Assembly: GCA_964582545.1 (NCBI GenBank)
Contig: CAZOSB010000015.1
Location: forward strand, 1-61,081
Direction: 5' to 3'
Source of the DNA: JAVVUJ01 sp964582545
GTDB lineage: Bacteria > Bacillota > Clostridia > Peptostreptococcales > Anaerovoracaceae
DNA length: 61,081 nucleotides
Below the pieces are notes generated by a model that ran no database searches, was not told the DNA's origin, and worked only from the letters and a program-made list of their open reading frames with translations. Positions 52,380-61,014 of the stretch are shown one piece after another. The position numbers and the translations under genes were made by a program. Within the stretch, counting starts at the first letter, position 1. Each line of letters opens with the position of its first letter.

Positions 52380-53791
52380 TGGGTGGATTATTTGGTGTAG
52401 CATCTAAGTTTGATTGTGTTATGGATCTTTTTTTCGGTACGGATTACCATTCTCATTTAGGGACAAAACGAGGAGGTATGGTGGTACTTGGTAAAGAAGG
52501 CTTTAACAGAACCATTCACAATATTGAGAATGCACCCTTTAGGACAAAGTTTGAAAAGGAAATATTAGTAATGACAGGTACTATGGGTATCGGAAGCATC
52601 AGTGATGGAGAACCTCAGCCTTTAACGGTATTTAGCAGTCAAGGAGAATATGCCATCGGTACCGTTGGAAGAATTAATAATAAAAAGGAATTGGTAGAGG
52701 AACTGTTAAAAAACGGATACAACCAATTTATGGCTATGAGCGGAGGAGAGATTAACAATACAGAGCTGGTAGCCTCTTTAATTTCTACCGGGAATGATAT
52801 TGTTGAAGGTATCAAATACGCGCAAGATAAGATTGATGGTTCCATTACCATACTGGTTCTAACTTCTCAGGGGCTTTATGCGGCTCGTGATAAATATGGA
52901 AGAACTCCTATGATTATCGGAAAAAAGCGGGAGACTTACTGCGCTTCTTCGGAATCTTTTGCATTTATCAATTTAGGGTACCGAACGGTGAAAGAGTTGG
53001 GACCGGGGGAAATCGTGCTCATTACTCCTGAGGGAGTACAAACCCTTGCTCAAGCAGGAGAGAACATGAGGATATGCACCTTCTTGTGGACGTATTTTGG
53101 TTATCCCACGTCTACCTATGAGGGTTTAAATGTGGAGGAGATGCGCTATAGAAGTGGCGCCAGCATTGCAAAGCACGACGAAAAGCTATCGGTGGATTAC
53201 GTTGCAGGTGTACCGGACAGTGGCACTGCTCATGCGGTGGGTTATGCAAATGAATCGGGGGTTCCCTATGCGCGCCCTTTGATTAAATATACACCTACGT
53301 GGCCCAGAAGCTTTATGCCTCAAATTCAAAAGGCCCGGGAACTGATCGCCAGAATGAAGCTGGTACCGGTCTTTGACCTGATCAATAAAAAGAAGTTTGT
53401 TCTAATAGATGACTCCATTGTGAGGGGCACGCAGCTTTCGGAAACGGTAAAATATTTAAGTGACAACGGAGCCAAGGAAATCCACGTCAGATCCGCTTGC
53501 CCACCCATCATGTTTGGCTGCAAATACCTGAACTTTTCTCGTCTGGTCAGCGATATGGACTTGATTACTCGAAGAGCCATCAATGATTTGGAGGGGAATG
53601 TGGTTACGGATGAAGCTATTTTGGCGGAATATGTAGATAGCAAATCGGAACGTCACAAAAATATGATTGAGAAGATTCGTGAATGGTTAAACTTTGACAG
53701 TTTGAGCTACCATGAATTGGAAGATACGTTGGAATCTGTAGGTATAGATTCATGCAAGTTATGCACGTATTGTTGGAATGGCAAAGAGTAA
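52379..53791 (+). CDS. purF: Amidophosphoribosyltransferase-like PurF lacking the N-terminal Cys
   Basis: 470 aa. Ntn-glutaminase-like N-terminal half and a phosphoribosyltransferase C-terminal half with the PRPP motif FVLIDDSIVRGTQLSET. Cys groups SACPPIMFGCKY and DSCKLCTYC fit the Fe-S site of Bacillus-type PurF. The start reads Met-Gly-Gly-Leu-Phe-Gly, where PurF enzymes have Met-Cys-Gly: the Cys nucleophile that releases ammonia from glutamine is replaced. No alternative start upstream exists because purN ends there (TAATG). It may use free ammonia or a partner glutaminase, or be a distinct paralogue. Confidence 0.85.
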   Translation: MGGLFGVASKFDCVMDLFFGTDYHSHLGTKRGGMVVLGKEGFNRTIHNIENAPFRTKFEKEILVMTGTMGIGSISDGEPQPLTVFSSQGEYAIGTVGRINNKKELVEELLKNGYNQFMAMSGGEINNTELVASLISTGNDIVEGIKYAQDKIDGSITILVLTSQGLYAARDKYGRTPMIIGKKRETYCASSESFAFINLGYRTVKELGPGEIVLITPEGVQTLAQAGENMRICTFLWTYFGYPTSTYEGLNVEEMRYRSGASIAKHDEKLSVDYVAGVPDSGTAHAVGYANESGVPYARPLIKYTPTWPRSFMPQIQKARELIARMKLVPVFDLINKKKFVLIDDSIVRGTQLSETVKYLSDNGAKEIHVRSACPPIMFGCKYLNFSRLVSDMDLITRRAINDLEGNVVTDEAILAEYVDSKSERHKNMIEKIREWLNFDSLSYHELEDTLESVGIDSCKLCTYCWNGKE

Positions 53792-53841
53792 TTGAATGTT
53801 AATTGTTAATGGACGATTTTTAGGTAATTGGAGGGTTTGCA

Positions 53842-55383
53842 ATGAAAAAACGAGCATTGATTAGCGTGTCGGACAAGAGGGGTGTTGTAGAGTTTGCAAA
53901 GGCGTTAGAAGCCTTAGGGGTTGAGATTATCTCTACCGGGGGCACGCATAAGACGTTGGAGGATCAGGGAATAAAGGTGATTGGCATTTCTGAGATCACA
54001 GGATTTCCTGAGTGCTTGGATGGCAGAGTGAAGACATTGCACCCGGCTGTGCATGGTGGGATTTTAGCCATGCGTGATAAACAAGAGCATATGCAACAGC
54101 TAAAAGTTTTAGAAATTGAAACCATAGATTTTGTGGTCATCAACTTATATCCTTTTAAAGAAACTATAAGAAAACCCGATGTAGCATTGGAGGAAGCCAT
54201 AGAAAATATCGATATTGGTGGACCTACCATGCTGCGATCTGCGGCTAAGAACCATAAGGATGTAGTAGTAATATGCGATCCGTTGGATTATAACAAAGTG
54301 ATAGATGAGCTGAAGGAGCAGGGAGAGATTTCCTATGATACGAAATATGGGCTTGCATTAAAGGTATTCCAACATACAGCGGCCTACGATGCTATGATTT
54401 CTGATTATTTGAGGAAACAGGCTAATTTGGAATTACCGGATAACTTGACTTTAACCTTTGAAAAGCAGCAAGATTTGCGTTATGGGGAAAATCCTCACCA
54501 AAAGGCCTATTACTATAAGGAAATCAAACCTTGTGAAGGTGCGCTGACCACTGCAATCCAACTGCACGGAAAAGAGCTTTCCTTCAATAATATCAACGAT
54601 ACCAACGGCGCAGTGGAAGCTTTGCGGGAGTTTTCGGAACCTACCATCGTAGCGGTGAAGCATGCCAATCCCTGTGGAATTGGCTCGGGAGAAACTTTAT
54701 ATGATGCATACACAAAGGCCTATGAGGCGGACCCCGTATCCATCTTTGGCGGAATTGTAGCAGCAAACAGACCTGTGGATGGGAAAACTGCCGAGGAAAT
54801 CAATAAAATATTTATTGAAATCGTTATAGCCCCAGGTTTCACAGAAGAGGCATTAAAAATATTAACTCAGAAAAAAAATATACGATTGTTAAAATTAGAG
54901 TCAATTTCTGTTCCGTTGCAGAAGGGGCAGATCGACATGAAAAAGGTAAGCGGCGGCATTCTGGTGCAGGAGGTAGACGGAGAACTCTACAATGAAGCTG
55001 ATTTAAAGGTGGTGACAAAAAAGGCACCCACGGAAAAGGAACTGAAAGATTTGAAATTTGCCATGAAGGCAGTAAAACATGTGAAGTCCAATGGGATCGT
55101 AGTAGCAAAAGATGGAAAGACATTGGGAATTGGACCGGGGCAGGTGAATCGGATCTGGGCGGTAGGAAATGCCATCTCTCAGTCTACCGACGATTTAAGT
55201 GGTGCAGTTTTAGCTTCGGATGCTTTCTTTCCTTTTGACGATTGCGTTACAGCGGCGGCAAAAGCTGGTATCACAGCCATCATTCAGCCTGGAGGTTCCA
55301 TGAACGATGAGGACTCCATTCGGAAAGCCGACGAATTGGGCCTCGCTATGGTCTTTTCTGGCTTACGTCACTTTAAGCATTAG
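53842..55383 (+). CDS. purH: AICAR transformylase / IMP cyclohydrolase
   Basis: 513 aa bifunctional enzyme finishing IMP. N-terminal cyclohydrolase (SVSDKRGVVEFAKALEALG, ISTGGTHKTLEDQG, GRVKTLHPAVHGG) and C-terminal transformylase (DLRYGENPHQKAYYY, VKHANPCGIGSG, FFPFDDCVTAAAKAGI, QPGGSMNDEDSI). GGAGGG precedes ATG 53842. Complete. Confidence 0.96.
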   Translation: MKKRALISVSDKRGVVEFAKALEALGVEIISTGGTHKTLEDQGIKVIGISEITGFPECLDGRVKTLHPAVHGGILAMRDKQEHMQQLKVLEIETIDFVVINLYPFKETIRKPDVALEEAIENIDIGGPTMLRSAAKNHKDVVVICDPLDYNKVIDELKEQGEISYDTKYGLALKVFQHTAAYDAMISDYLRKQANLELPDNLTLTFEKQQDLRYGENPHQKAYYYKEIKPCEGALTTAIQLHGKELSFNNINDTNGAVEALREFSEPTIVAVKHANPCGIGSGETLYDAYTKAYEADPVSIFGGIVAANRPVDGKTAEEINKIFIEIVIAPGFTEEALKILTQKKNIRLLKLESISVPLQKGQIDMKKVSGGILVQEVDGELYNEADLKVVTKKAPTEKELKDLKFAMKAVKHVKSNGIVVAKDGKTLGIGPGQVNRIWAVGNAISQSTDDLSGAVLASDAFFPFDDCVTAAAKAGITAIIQPGGSMNDEDSIRKADELGLAMVFSGLRHFKH

Positions 55384-55432
55384 AAGGTAGAGCGTTTACT
55401 CATTTTGTTAAAAAGAAAACGAGGATAAGTTT

Positions 55433-56716
55433 ATGAAAATTTTAATTGTGGGTGGGGGTGGCCGGGAGCATGCCATCGCTTGGAAGGTGTCTCAAAGCAA
55501 CAGAGTGAGCAAAATTTACTGTGCTCCCGGAAATGCAGGAATCTCTCAGGTAGCGGAGTGCGTAAATCTCAAGGTAGAGGATTTAGAGGGTATCTGTCAA
55601 TTTGCCACAGAAAAAGGTATCGACATGGCGGTTATAGGACCGGAAGTGCCTTTGGCATTAGGTTTGGTGGATGTGCTGAGCGGAGCAGGAATTAAAACCT
55701 TTGGCCCCAATAAAAAGTGTGCACAGTTGGAAGCAAGCAAAGCTTTTACCAAAGAATTTTTAGACCGGCATAAAATTCCTACAGCCTCTTATAGGGAATT
55801 TACGGATAAAGAATCTTTATTAAAATCAGTTGGGCTATATGGGTATCCTATGGTACTGAAGGCCGATGGTTTGGCTGCAGGAAAAGGTGTGGTCATTGCA
55901 GAAAATAAAGAGGATGCAGAAAAGGCAATCCATGAGATGATGGGACAGCGAGTTTTTGGTTCTGCAGGGGACAAGGTAGTGGTAGAGGAATATCTCACAG
56001 GAATTGAAGCTTCCATGCTTTGCTTCGTGGACGAAAACACCATAGTACCCATGGAATCAGCTCAGGACTACAAACGTATATTTGATCAGGATCGAGGACC
56101 GAATACGGGGGGAATGGGTACATACTCTCCTAGCTTAATCTTTACCCCTGAATTGGAGGCTCAAATTAAAGCCAGAATTCTGGAACCAACCCTGAAAGGA
56201 TTTCAAGAGGATGGCTTAGATTTTAAAGGAGTTCTTTTTATCGGTTTGATGATTGGAGAGGAAGGTCCCAAAGTCATAGAGTTTAACAATCGATTCGGTG
56301 ATCCTGAGACACAATCCATATTGCCGCGGCTGAAAACAGATTTGGTAGACATCTTTGAAGCTGTCATCGAAAACAATCTGAATAATGTAAAGATAGAGTG
56401 GAAGGAAGAACGCGCGGTTTGCGTGGTGTTGGCTTCGGGGGGATATCCCGGAGACTATGAAAAAGGAAAACCCATAGCGGGATTGGATGTGGATGTATTG
56501 AAAGATAATGATGCAAATTCTTCAATTTTAGTATTTCATGCGGGAACTCGATTTTCCTCGTCCGACAATATTACCGTGGAAACGGATGGAGGACGCGTAC
56601 TGGGCGTGACTGCCTTGGGGCAGAGTCATGAAGAGGCTCGTGGGAAGGCGTATGAAGCCCTTCAAAAGATCTCTTTTGAAGGAATGCAGTATAGAGGAGA
56701 TATTGGTATCTTGTAG
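55433..56716 (+). CDS. purD: GAR synthetase
   Basis: 427 aa ATP-grasp ligase. N-terminal ILIVGGGGREHAIAWK, ATP-grasp VLKADGLAAGKGVVIA and DQDRGPNTGGMGTYSP with NNRFGDPETQ near the metal site are intact. GAGGATAAG precedes ATG 55433. Last gene of the pur cluster. Confidence 0.96.
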   Translation: MKILIVGGGGREHAIAWKVSQSNRVSKIYCAPGNAGISQVAECVNLKVEDLEGICQFATEKGIDMAVIGPEVPLALGLVDVLSGAGIKTFGPNKKCAQLEASKAFTKEFLDRHKIPTASYREFTDKESLLKSVGLYGYPMVLKADGLAAGKGVVIAENKEDAEKAIHEMMGQRVFGSAGDKVVVEEYLTGIEASMLCFVDENTIVPMESAQDYKRIFDQDRGPNTGGMGTYSPSLIFTPELEAQIKARILEPTLKGFQEDGLDFKGVLFIGLMIGEEGPKVIEFNNRFGDPETQSILPRLKTDLVDIFEAVIENNLNNVKIEWKEERAVCVVLASGGYPGDYEKGKPIAGLDVDVLKDNDANSSILVFHAGTRFSSSDNITVETDGGRVLGVTALGQSHEEARGKAYEALQKISFEGMQYRGDIGIL

Positions 56717-56856
56717 CTTAATCGGTAGGAATAGCAAAGTGAATAGTCAATCGTTAATAGACGTTTAATTCATTTGTTATGTGACATCTATATTAAAGAA
56801 ACTTTTCTCTTTTACCAATTTAAATATTAAAAAATATTCAAGAAGAGGTAGATGTG

Positions 56857-58365
56857 ATGAAAATGAAAAAAGTCTTTATTCTTACCATGGTAACCATTCT
56901 GATGATGGGGATGGGTACTACTTCCTATGGGGCAGACACTGCCTACTCCTCAGGATCGTTGGGAGGAACAAGGGTGAATTATATTACGGTCAATATAAAT
57001 TCACCAGCCATAAAACCAGTAATTTTGCAAGCAAATAATCAATTGACAAGTACGGCAACTCTCTCCACCATGGCCAATAACTCAGGGGTTGTGGCAGCCA
57101 TAAACGGCACATACTTTGAAGCTTACGGTGGATTGCCGGTTCCTTGGGGTGTCATCATCAAGGATGGTAAGCTGCTTCACGCAGGAGGAGGAGCCGTCTT
57201 TGGTATCACCAGGGATAACAAATTTCTGGTGGATAATTTATCCTTTCAATTTGAAAGTTATGCCGATGGTAAACTAGCCAATACGATTTGGAGGATTAAC
57301 CACCCCAGTATAGAACCCGATGCCATTACTGTATTTACTTCTGAATATGGGAAAGTGACCGTTCCAGCAGGGGGAAAAGTCGTGGTGGTTAAAAGTGGGA
57401 TCATTACAGAGCTGGCAACCACAGATGTTACGGCTCCAGCTGATGGTTATGCGATTCTTTTTAATCCCTCGGCTGTGCAGTTTATGTACGATCGTTATGC
57501 TATCGGAATGGCGGCGTACTACAAGGCTGAAATCATTCCAAAGCGAACCAATGCTGAGGATTGGAACAATGTTATTGTGGGATTAGGCGCCGGACCTAGC
57601 TTGATTATCAATGGCGAGGTCACAGCAGATGGAGCTAGTGAAGGATTCTTTGAAAGCAAAATTAATGTGGATCGTGCTGGTCGCTCTTTCATTGGTGCAA
57701 ATAAAGAAGGAAAGATTATAATGGGCAGCATTGGATCGGCTAATCTAAAGGAAGCCGCTTCAATTTGTCAGTATTTGGGGTTGGTAAATGCCATGTGCTT
57801 AGATGGAGGTGGCTCTATCTCTCTATACTACAAACCCAACGGGATAGCACAAAACGGACGTGCAATTAACAATGGATTGGGTTTTATTTCCACAGAGTCA
57901 AGATCTATCCCTCAGACTCAACCTCAGAATATGGCAAAACCTACAGCAGCGACTGTTTTGGTTGATGGGAAAGCCGTTGACTTTGAAGCATATAATATCG
58001 AAGGCAATAACTACTTTAAACTGAGGGATTTAGCTATGGCGCTAAATGGTTCAGAAAAGAATTTTGCTGTTGGATATGACCAAGGGAAAAACGCCATAAA
58101 CCTTCTTTCGCGATCGGCATATACCCCTGTAGGAGGCGAATTAACAAGAGGTTCTTCGAAGGATAATCCAAACGGTAAAACGTATAAAGCTACAAATTCA
58201 GTTCTATACTTAGACGGACTCTCAATTAAAATGACAGCTTATAACATTGAAAATAATAATTACTTTAAGCTGAGGGATATGGGAAAATGCATTAACTTTG
58301 GAGTGGGATATGATAATAATACCAAGACGATTACCATCGATACTAAAGCGGAGTATGCGGAATAG
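56857..58365 (+). CDS. Exported phosphodiester glycosidase-like protein with stalk repeats
   Basis: 502 aa. A signal peptide (residues 1-25, ending near TTSYGA) is followed by a phosphodiester glycosidase (NAGPA/DUF2233) domain with AAINGTYFEAYG, NVIVGLGAGPSLIING and MCLDGGGSISLYY (catalytic DGGGS). The C-terminus holds two related repeats, FEAYNIEGNNYFKLRDLAMA and MTAYNIENNNYFKLRDMGK, of the copper-amine-oxidase N-like/stalk type often seen on clostridial surfaces. ATG 56857 is 8 bases after GAGG; GTG 56854 is also possible. Substrate may be a modified cell-wall glycan (inference). Confidence 0.87.
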   Translation: MKMKKVFILTMVTILMMGMGTTSYGADTAYSSGSLGGTRVNYITVNINSPAIKPVILQANNQLTSTATLSTMANNSGVVAAINGTYFEAYGGLPVPWGVIIKDGKLLHAGGGAVFGITRDNKFLVDNLSFQFESYADGKLANTIWRINHPSIEPDAITVFTSEYGKVTVPAGGKVVVVKSGIITELATTDVTAPADGYAILFNPSAVQFMYDRYAIGMAAYYKAEIIPKRTNAEDWNNVIVGLGAGPSLIINGEVTADGASEGFFESKINVDRAGRSFIGANKEGKIIMGSIGSANLKEAASICQYLGLVNAMCLDGGGSISLYYKPNGIAQNGRAINNGLGFISTESRSIPQTQPQNMAKPTAATVLVDGKAVDFEAYNIEGNNYFKLRDLAMALNGSEKNFAVGYDQGKNAINLLSRSAYTPVGGELTRGSSKDNPNGKTYKATNSVLYLDGLSIKMTAYNIENNNYFKLRDMGKCINFGVGYDNNTKTITIDTKAEYAE

Positions 58366-58398
58366 CTAATTGAATTGTTTAACTAACTTTCGGCTAAA

Positions 58399-58438
58399 CA
58401 CAAAAATAAGACCTTGAATGCAGGTCTTATTTTGTGTC
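58399..58438. terminator. Terminator after the exported glycosidase gene
   Basis: AAAATAAGACCT (58403-58414) pairs with AGGTCTTATTTT (58422-58433), loop TGAATGC; A-rich on one side and T-rich on the other, so it can act in both directions. Confidence 0.8.
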
Positions 58439-58439
58439 T

Positions 58440-58505
58440 AGCTCCACCTTAACCTAAGGCTCAGTAGCAACTGGTTGCTCAGACTGCGCTAGGTGGGGTA
58501 TCTAG
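58440..58505. repeat. Compact multi-hairpin element
   Basis: CCACCT (58444-58449) pairs with AGGTGG (58491-58496), enclosing CCTTA/TAAGG (58447-58459) and AGCAA/TTGCT (58466-58479) flanked by CAGT/ACTG. The form resembles the folded ends of IS200/IS605-type elements, but no transposase is nearby; that assignment is inferred. It overlaps the end of the 36-aa frame on the minus strand. Confidence 0.45.
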
Positions 58506-58589
58506 GGCGAATATACCGTAAAGAGTGAAAGAAAAAATCACCATAACCAAGACAATCATTAAAATGTTTTTGTAATTTTTATAAAACAA
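58479..58589 (-). CDS. Small membrane peptide, perhaps truncated CD1871A-like
   Basis: 36 aa. TTG 58589 follows GAGGTG at about 7 bases; the product begins FYKNYKNILMIVLVMVIFS with one membrane helix. It is the last gene of the ccdA-tlpA operon, where many clostridia carry a short CxxC protein of the CD1871A family. Here there is no Cys: the last residues are coded by the hairpin element, which seems to have replaced the normal end. Confidence 0.5.
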   Translation of the reverse strand: MFYKNYKNILMIVLVMVIFSFTLYGIFALDTPPSAV

Positions 58590-58621
58590 TGTTCACACCT
58601 CTTTTCTACAGCAGATTTCAG

Positions 58622-59182
58622 TTATTTTGAAAGAATCAAATCTAAACCTTGCTGAAGCATTTGATCTGACAACTTCCCAGGCTGATATGCGATTACATTC
58701 CCTTCCTTATTGATGAATACGGATGTGGGAAGTGAGTTAGCCTCATAAGCATAAGTAGCCTGACCTTCTGAATCGAAGAATACAGGGAAGGTAAATCCTT
58801 CCTCCTCTATATATGCCTTCGCCTTTTCCACTGTCTCTCTTTTGCCATCTGTGCTGTTTACCATCAAAAAATGGATATCCTCACCATACTTTTCATACAT
58901 CTCGTTGAATAAGGCCATTTCATCAACACAGTATGGGCACCAGGTGGCCCAAAAGTTTATTACGATAGGTTTCCCAAAGTACTCGGATAGCTGAACTTTC
59001 TTTCCTTCATAATCCAGTACCGTAAAATCTAAGGCCTCTATGGGTTGAGCCCCATTAGAACCTTGAGTTAAACTGTTTCCTGGTTGTATGTCCTTAGCTA
59101 AATTTTCATATAGCAAATAGGCGATGAACATAAAAATAATAAAAGCAATTGCAATTCCAATTGTTCGCATATATTTAGGCAT
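58622..59182 (-). CDS. TlpA/ResA-type membrane-anchored thioredoxin
   Basis: 186 aa. N-terminal membrane anchor (7-25), then a thioredoxin fold with WCPYC (W81-C85) after VINFWAT and the cis-Pro region SLPTSVFINKEG. Reduces or exchanges disulphides outside the membrane. AGGAGG precedes ATG 59182. It follows ccdA by 63 bases and receives electrons from it in the usual model. Confidence 0.9.
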   Translation of the reverse strand: MPKYMRTIGIAIAFIIFMFIAYLLYENLAKDIQPGNSLTQGSNGAQPIEALDFTVLDYEGKKVQLSEYFGKPIVINFWATWCPYCVDEMALFNEMYEKYGEDIHFLMVNSTDGKRETVEKAKAYIEEEGFTFPVFFDSEGQATYAYEANSLPTSVFINKEGNVIAYQPGKLSDQMLQQGLDLILSK

Positions 59183-59245
59183 TCATAGGTCCTCCTCTAT
59201 AATAGAAATCTGACTTAAGCATTGTACGTTTTTAATGGCAAATTT

Positions 59246-59917
59246 CTATAAAAAAAGTGATAATAGATAATCCATATAACCAGTGGCCATAAGGATACCT
59301 ACAATAATTAAGAAAACGCCAGAAAAAGTATTAACTCCCTTGTAGTGCGCTTTGATAAAGTCAAAAGTTGAATTCATATTGTCTATTAACAATGAACAAA
59401 ATAAAAATGGTAACCCAAGACCTAAGGAAAAACAAAGCAACATGAAGGTTCCCTCTAAAGCACTACCCTGTTGACCAGCCAACATGAGAGCAGAACCTAA
59501 AAACACACCAGTGCAAGGGGTCCAACCTATGGAAAAGACTACTCCAAATAAAATAGAAGAATTAAATCCTGTAATCTTTTTCGGCTCTTTTGAATTGTGA
59601 TTATGATTAAACTTTAATTTTGGTAATAGTCCTAAGAAATTTAAACCTAGCAGAATAACGATGATCCCTGTAACCAGATGAAATTGTGCCTCATATTTAA
59701 TCAAAAAGCTGCCCAAGGTGCCTGCGAAGGCTCCTAAAGTCACATATACTATGGTGAATCCTAATACAAAACCAATAGAATTCTTAAAAATCTTCTTTTT
59801 TTCATTATTCTCGGATGTGCCGCCAGCCATGTAGGCGACATAGATGGGAATTAAAGGTAAATGACAAGGTGAAATGAAAGAAATAATTCCCTCTATAAAT
59901 ACAATAAAATATTGCAT
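59246..59917 (-). CDS. ccdA: CcdA/DsbD-type membrane electron carrier
   Basis: 223 aa, six helices, passes electrons from thioredoxin across the membrane. Cys18 in ISFISPCHLPLIP and the second in SIGWTPCTGVFLGS are present. ATG 59917 is used because AAAGGGGG lies 8 bases upstream; a longer frame to 60061 would run inside the dehydrogenase gene. It forms an operon with tlpA. Confidence 0.9.
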   Translation of the reverse strand: MQYFIVFIEGIISFISPCHLPLIPIYVAYMAGGTSENNEKKKIFKNSIGFVLGFTIVYVTLGAFAGTLGSFLIKYEAQFHLVTGIIVILLGLNFLGLLPKLKFNHNHNSKEPKKITGFNSSILFGVVFSIGWTPCTGVFLGSALMLAGQQGSALEGTFMLLCFSLGLGLPFLFCSLLIDNMNSTFDFIKAHYKGVNTFSGVFLIIVGILMATGYMDYLLSLFL

Positions 59918-59940
59918 GTGATAATCCCCCTTTTGTAAGA

Positions 59941-60903
59941 CTATAGCACCGAGTTGACAATAACGCCGTTGAGGTAACCTTTTAGGTTGTCTAATGCTAC
60001 ATGGAATAATCGCCTTCCGGCATCTTTGGAAGTCCAAGCAGCATGAGGCGTTATGATACAATTTTTTGCTGTTAACAATGGATTCTTCTTAGTAGGAGGT
60101 TCTTCCCCCAATACATCCAGCCCAGCAAAAGCGATCTTGCCGGAGTTCAACCCATTGGCTAAAGCCTGCTCCTGGATTAATTTCCCCCTAGCGGTATTGA
60201 TAAGGATAACACCATCCTTCATTTTTGTTATTGCCTCTTCATTAATAAAACCTACGTTATGGGAGGTCAACGGACAATGTAAAAACAAAACGTCGGATTC
60301 CTTGAAAAGTTCATCCAAGGTGATATAGCGAACCTCTTTCCATTCCTCTGTGTGAACAGGATGACCTGTTGCGACCACCACCTTCATTCCAAAGGCTAAG
60401 GCTGTTTTTGCGCTACGTTTTCCAATGTTGCCAAACCCAATAATCCCCAGAGTCTTGCCGCGGAGCTCCATGAAAGGAAACTGCCAGTAGGGTACATAAT
60501 CTCTGCCTTGAAGCCAGTAACCGTCCTGAACATATTGGCTATGAGTTTGTAAGCGACTTGCACCATATAAAAGCAAGGAGAAGGCATATTGTGAAACCGA
60601 GTCTGTGCCGTATGCAGGAACATTACACACCACGATCCCTTTTTTTCGAGCATACTCTATATCTACAGAATTTATCCCCGTAGCTAAAATACCGATGAAT
60701 TTCATGTTGGGGCAGGAATCCATGACTTCTTTTCCAATATAGGTGCTGTCTGTAAAGACAATTTCTGCATCCCCGATGCGTTGAATGATCAGCTCCTCAG
60801 GTGTTCGATCGTAAAGCTCCAGCTGTCCTAATTCCTCAAACAGATGGAACTGGTCCTCTGCAGCACAAATGGTGTAACCATCCAGAATAACAATTTTCTT
60901 CAT
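59941..60903 (-). CDS. D-2-hydroxyacid dehydrogenase
   Basis: 320 aa NAD-dependent enzyme. Rossmann motif LGIIGFGNIGKRSAK (about 150) and catalytic Arg in LINTARGKLI, Glu in VLGEEPP and His in ITPHAAWTS are intact. Closest type is hydroxypyruvate/glycerate dehydrogenase. ATG 60903 follows AAAGTGGTGG. First gene before ccdA-tlpA on the minus strand; 23 bases separate it from ccdA, so they may share a transcript. Confidence 0.9.
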   Translation of the reverse strand: MKKIVILDGYTICAAEDQFHLFEELGQLELYDRTPEELIIQRIGDAEIVFTDSTYIGKEVMDSCPNMKFIGILATGINSVDIEYARKKGIVVCNVPAYGTDSVSQYAFSLLLYGASRLQTHSQYVQDGYWLQGRDYVPYWQFPFMELRGKTLGIIGFGNIGKRSAKTALAFGMKVVVATGHPVHTEEWKEVRYITLDELFKESDVLFLHCPLTSHNVGFINEEAITKMKDGVILINTARGKLIQEQALANGLNSGKIAFAGLDVLGEEPPTKKNPLLTAKNCIITPHAAWTSKDAGRRLFHVALDNLKGYLNGVIVNSVL

Positions 60904-60934
60904 TTTGCCACCACTTTCAAAAAATTATGATTTT

Positions 60935-60964
60935 ATTATATTATAATACTGAGAGCTTAGTCAA
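60935..60964 (-). promoter_or_regulatory. Promoter of the dehydrogenase-ccdA-tlpA operon
   Basis: Minus-strand TTGACT (60959-60964) and TATAAT (60935-60940), spacer 18. Confidence 0.65.
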
Positions 60965-61005
60965 TAAATTCTGAAGAATTGACTATTTAGATTCAGATAA
61001 ACTTA

Positions 61006-61014
61006 TGCTACAAT
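61006..61014 (+). promoter_or_regulatory. Possible forward promoter at the window edge
   Basis: TGCTACAAT is an extended -10; it would serve a gene beyond the window. The -35 is poor. AAGCTT-GAAA-AAGCTT forms a small stem at the last bases. Confidence 0.35.

Noticed and set aside
59918..60061. Longer start of ccdA
   Set aside because: The extension is basic, Cys-rich and lies inside the dehydrogenase gene; AAAGGGGG fits ATG 59917.
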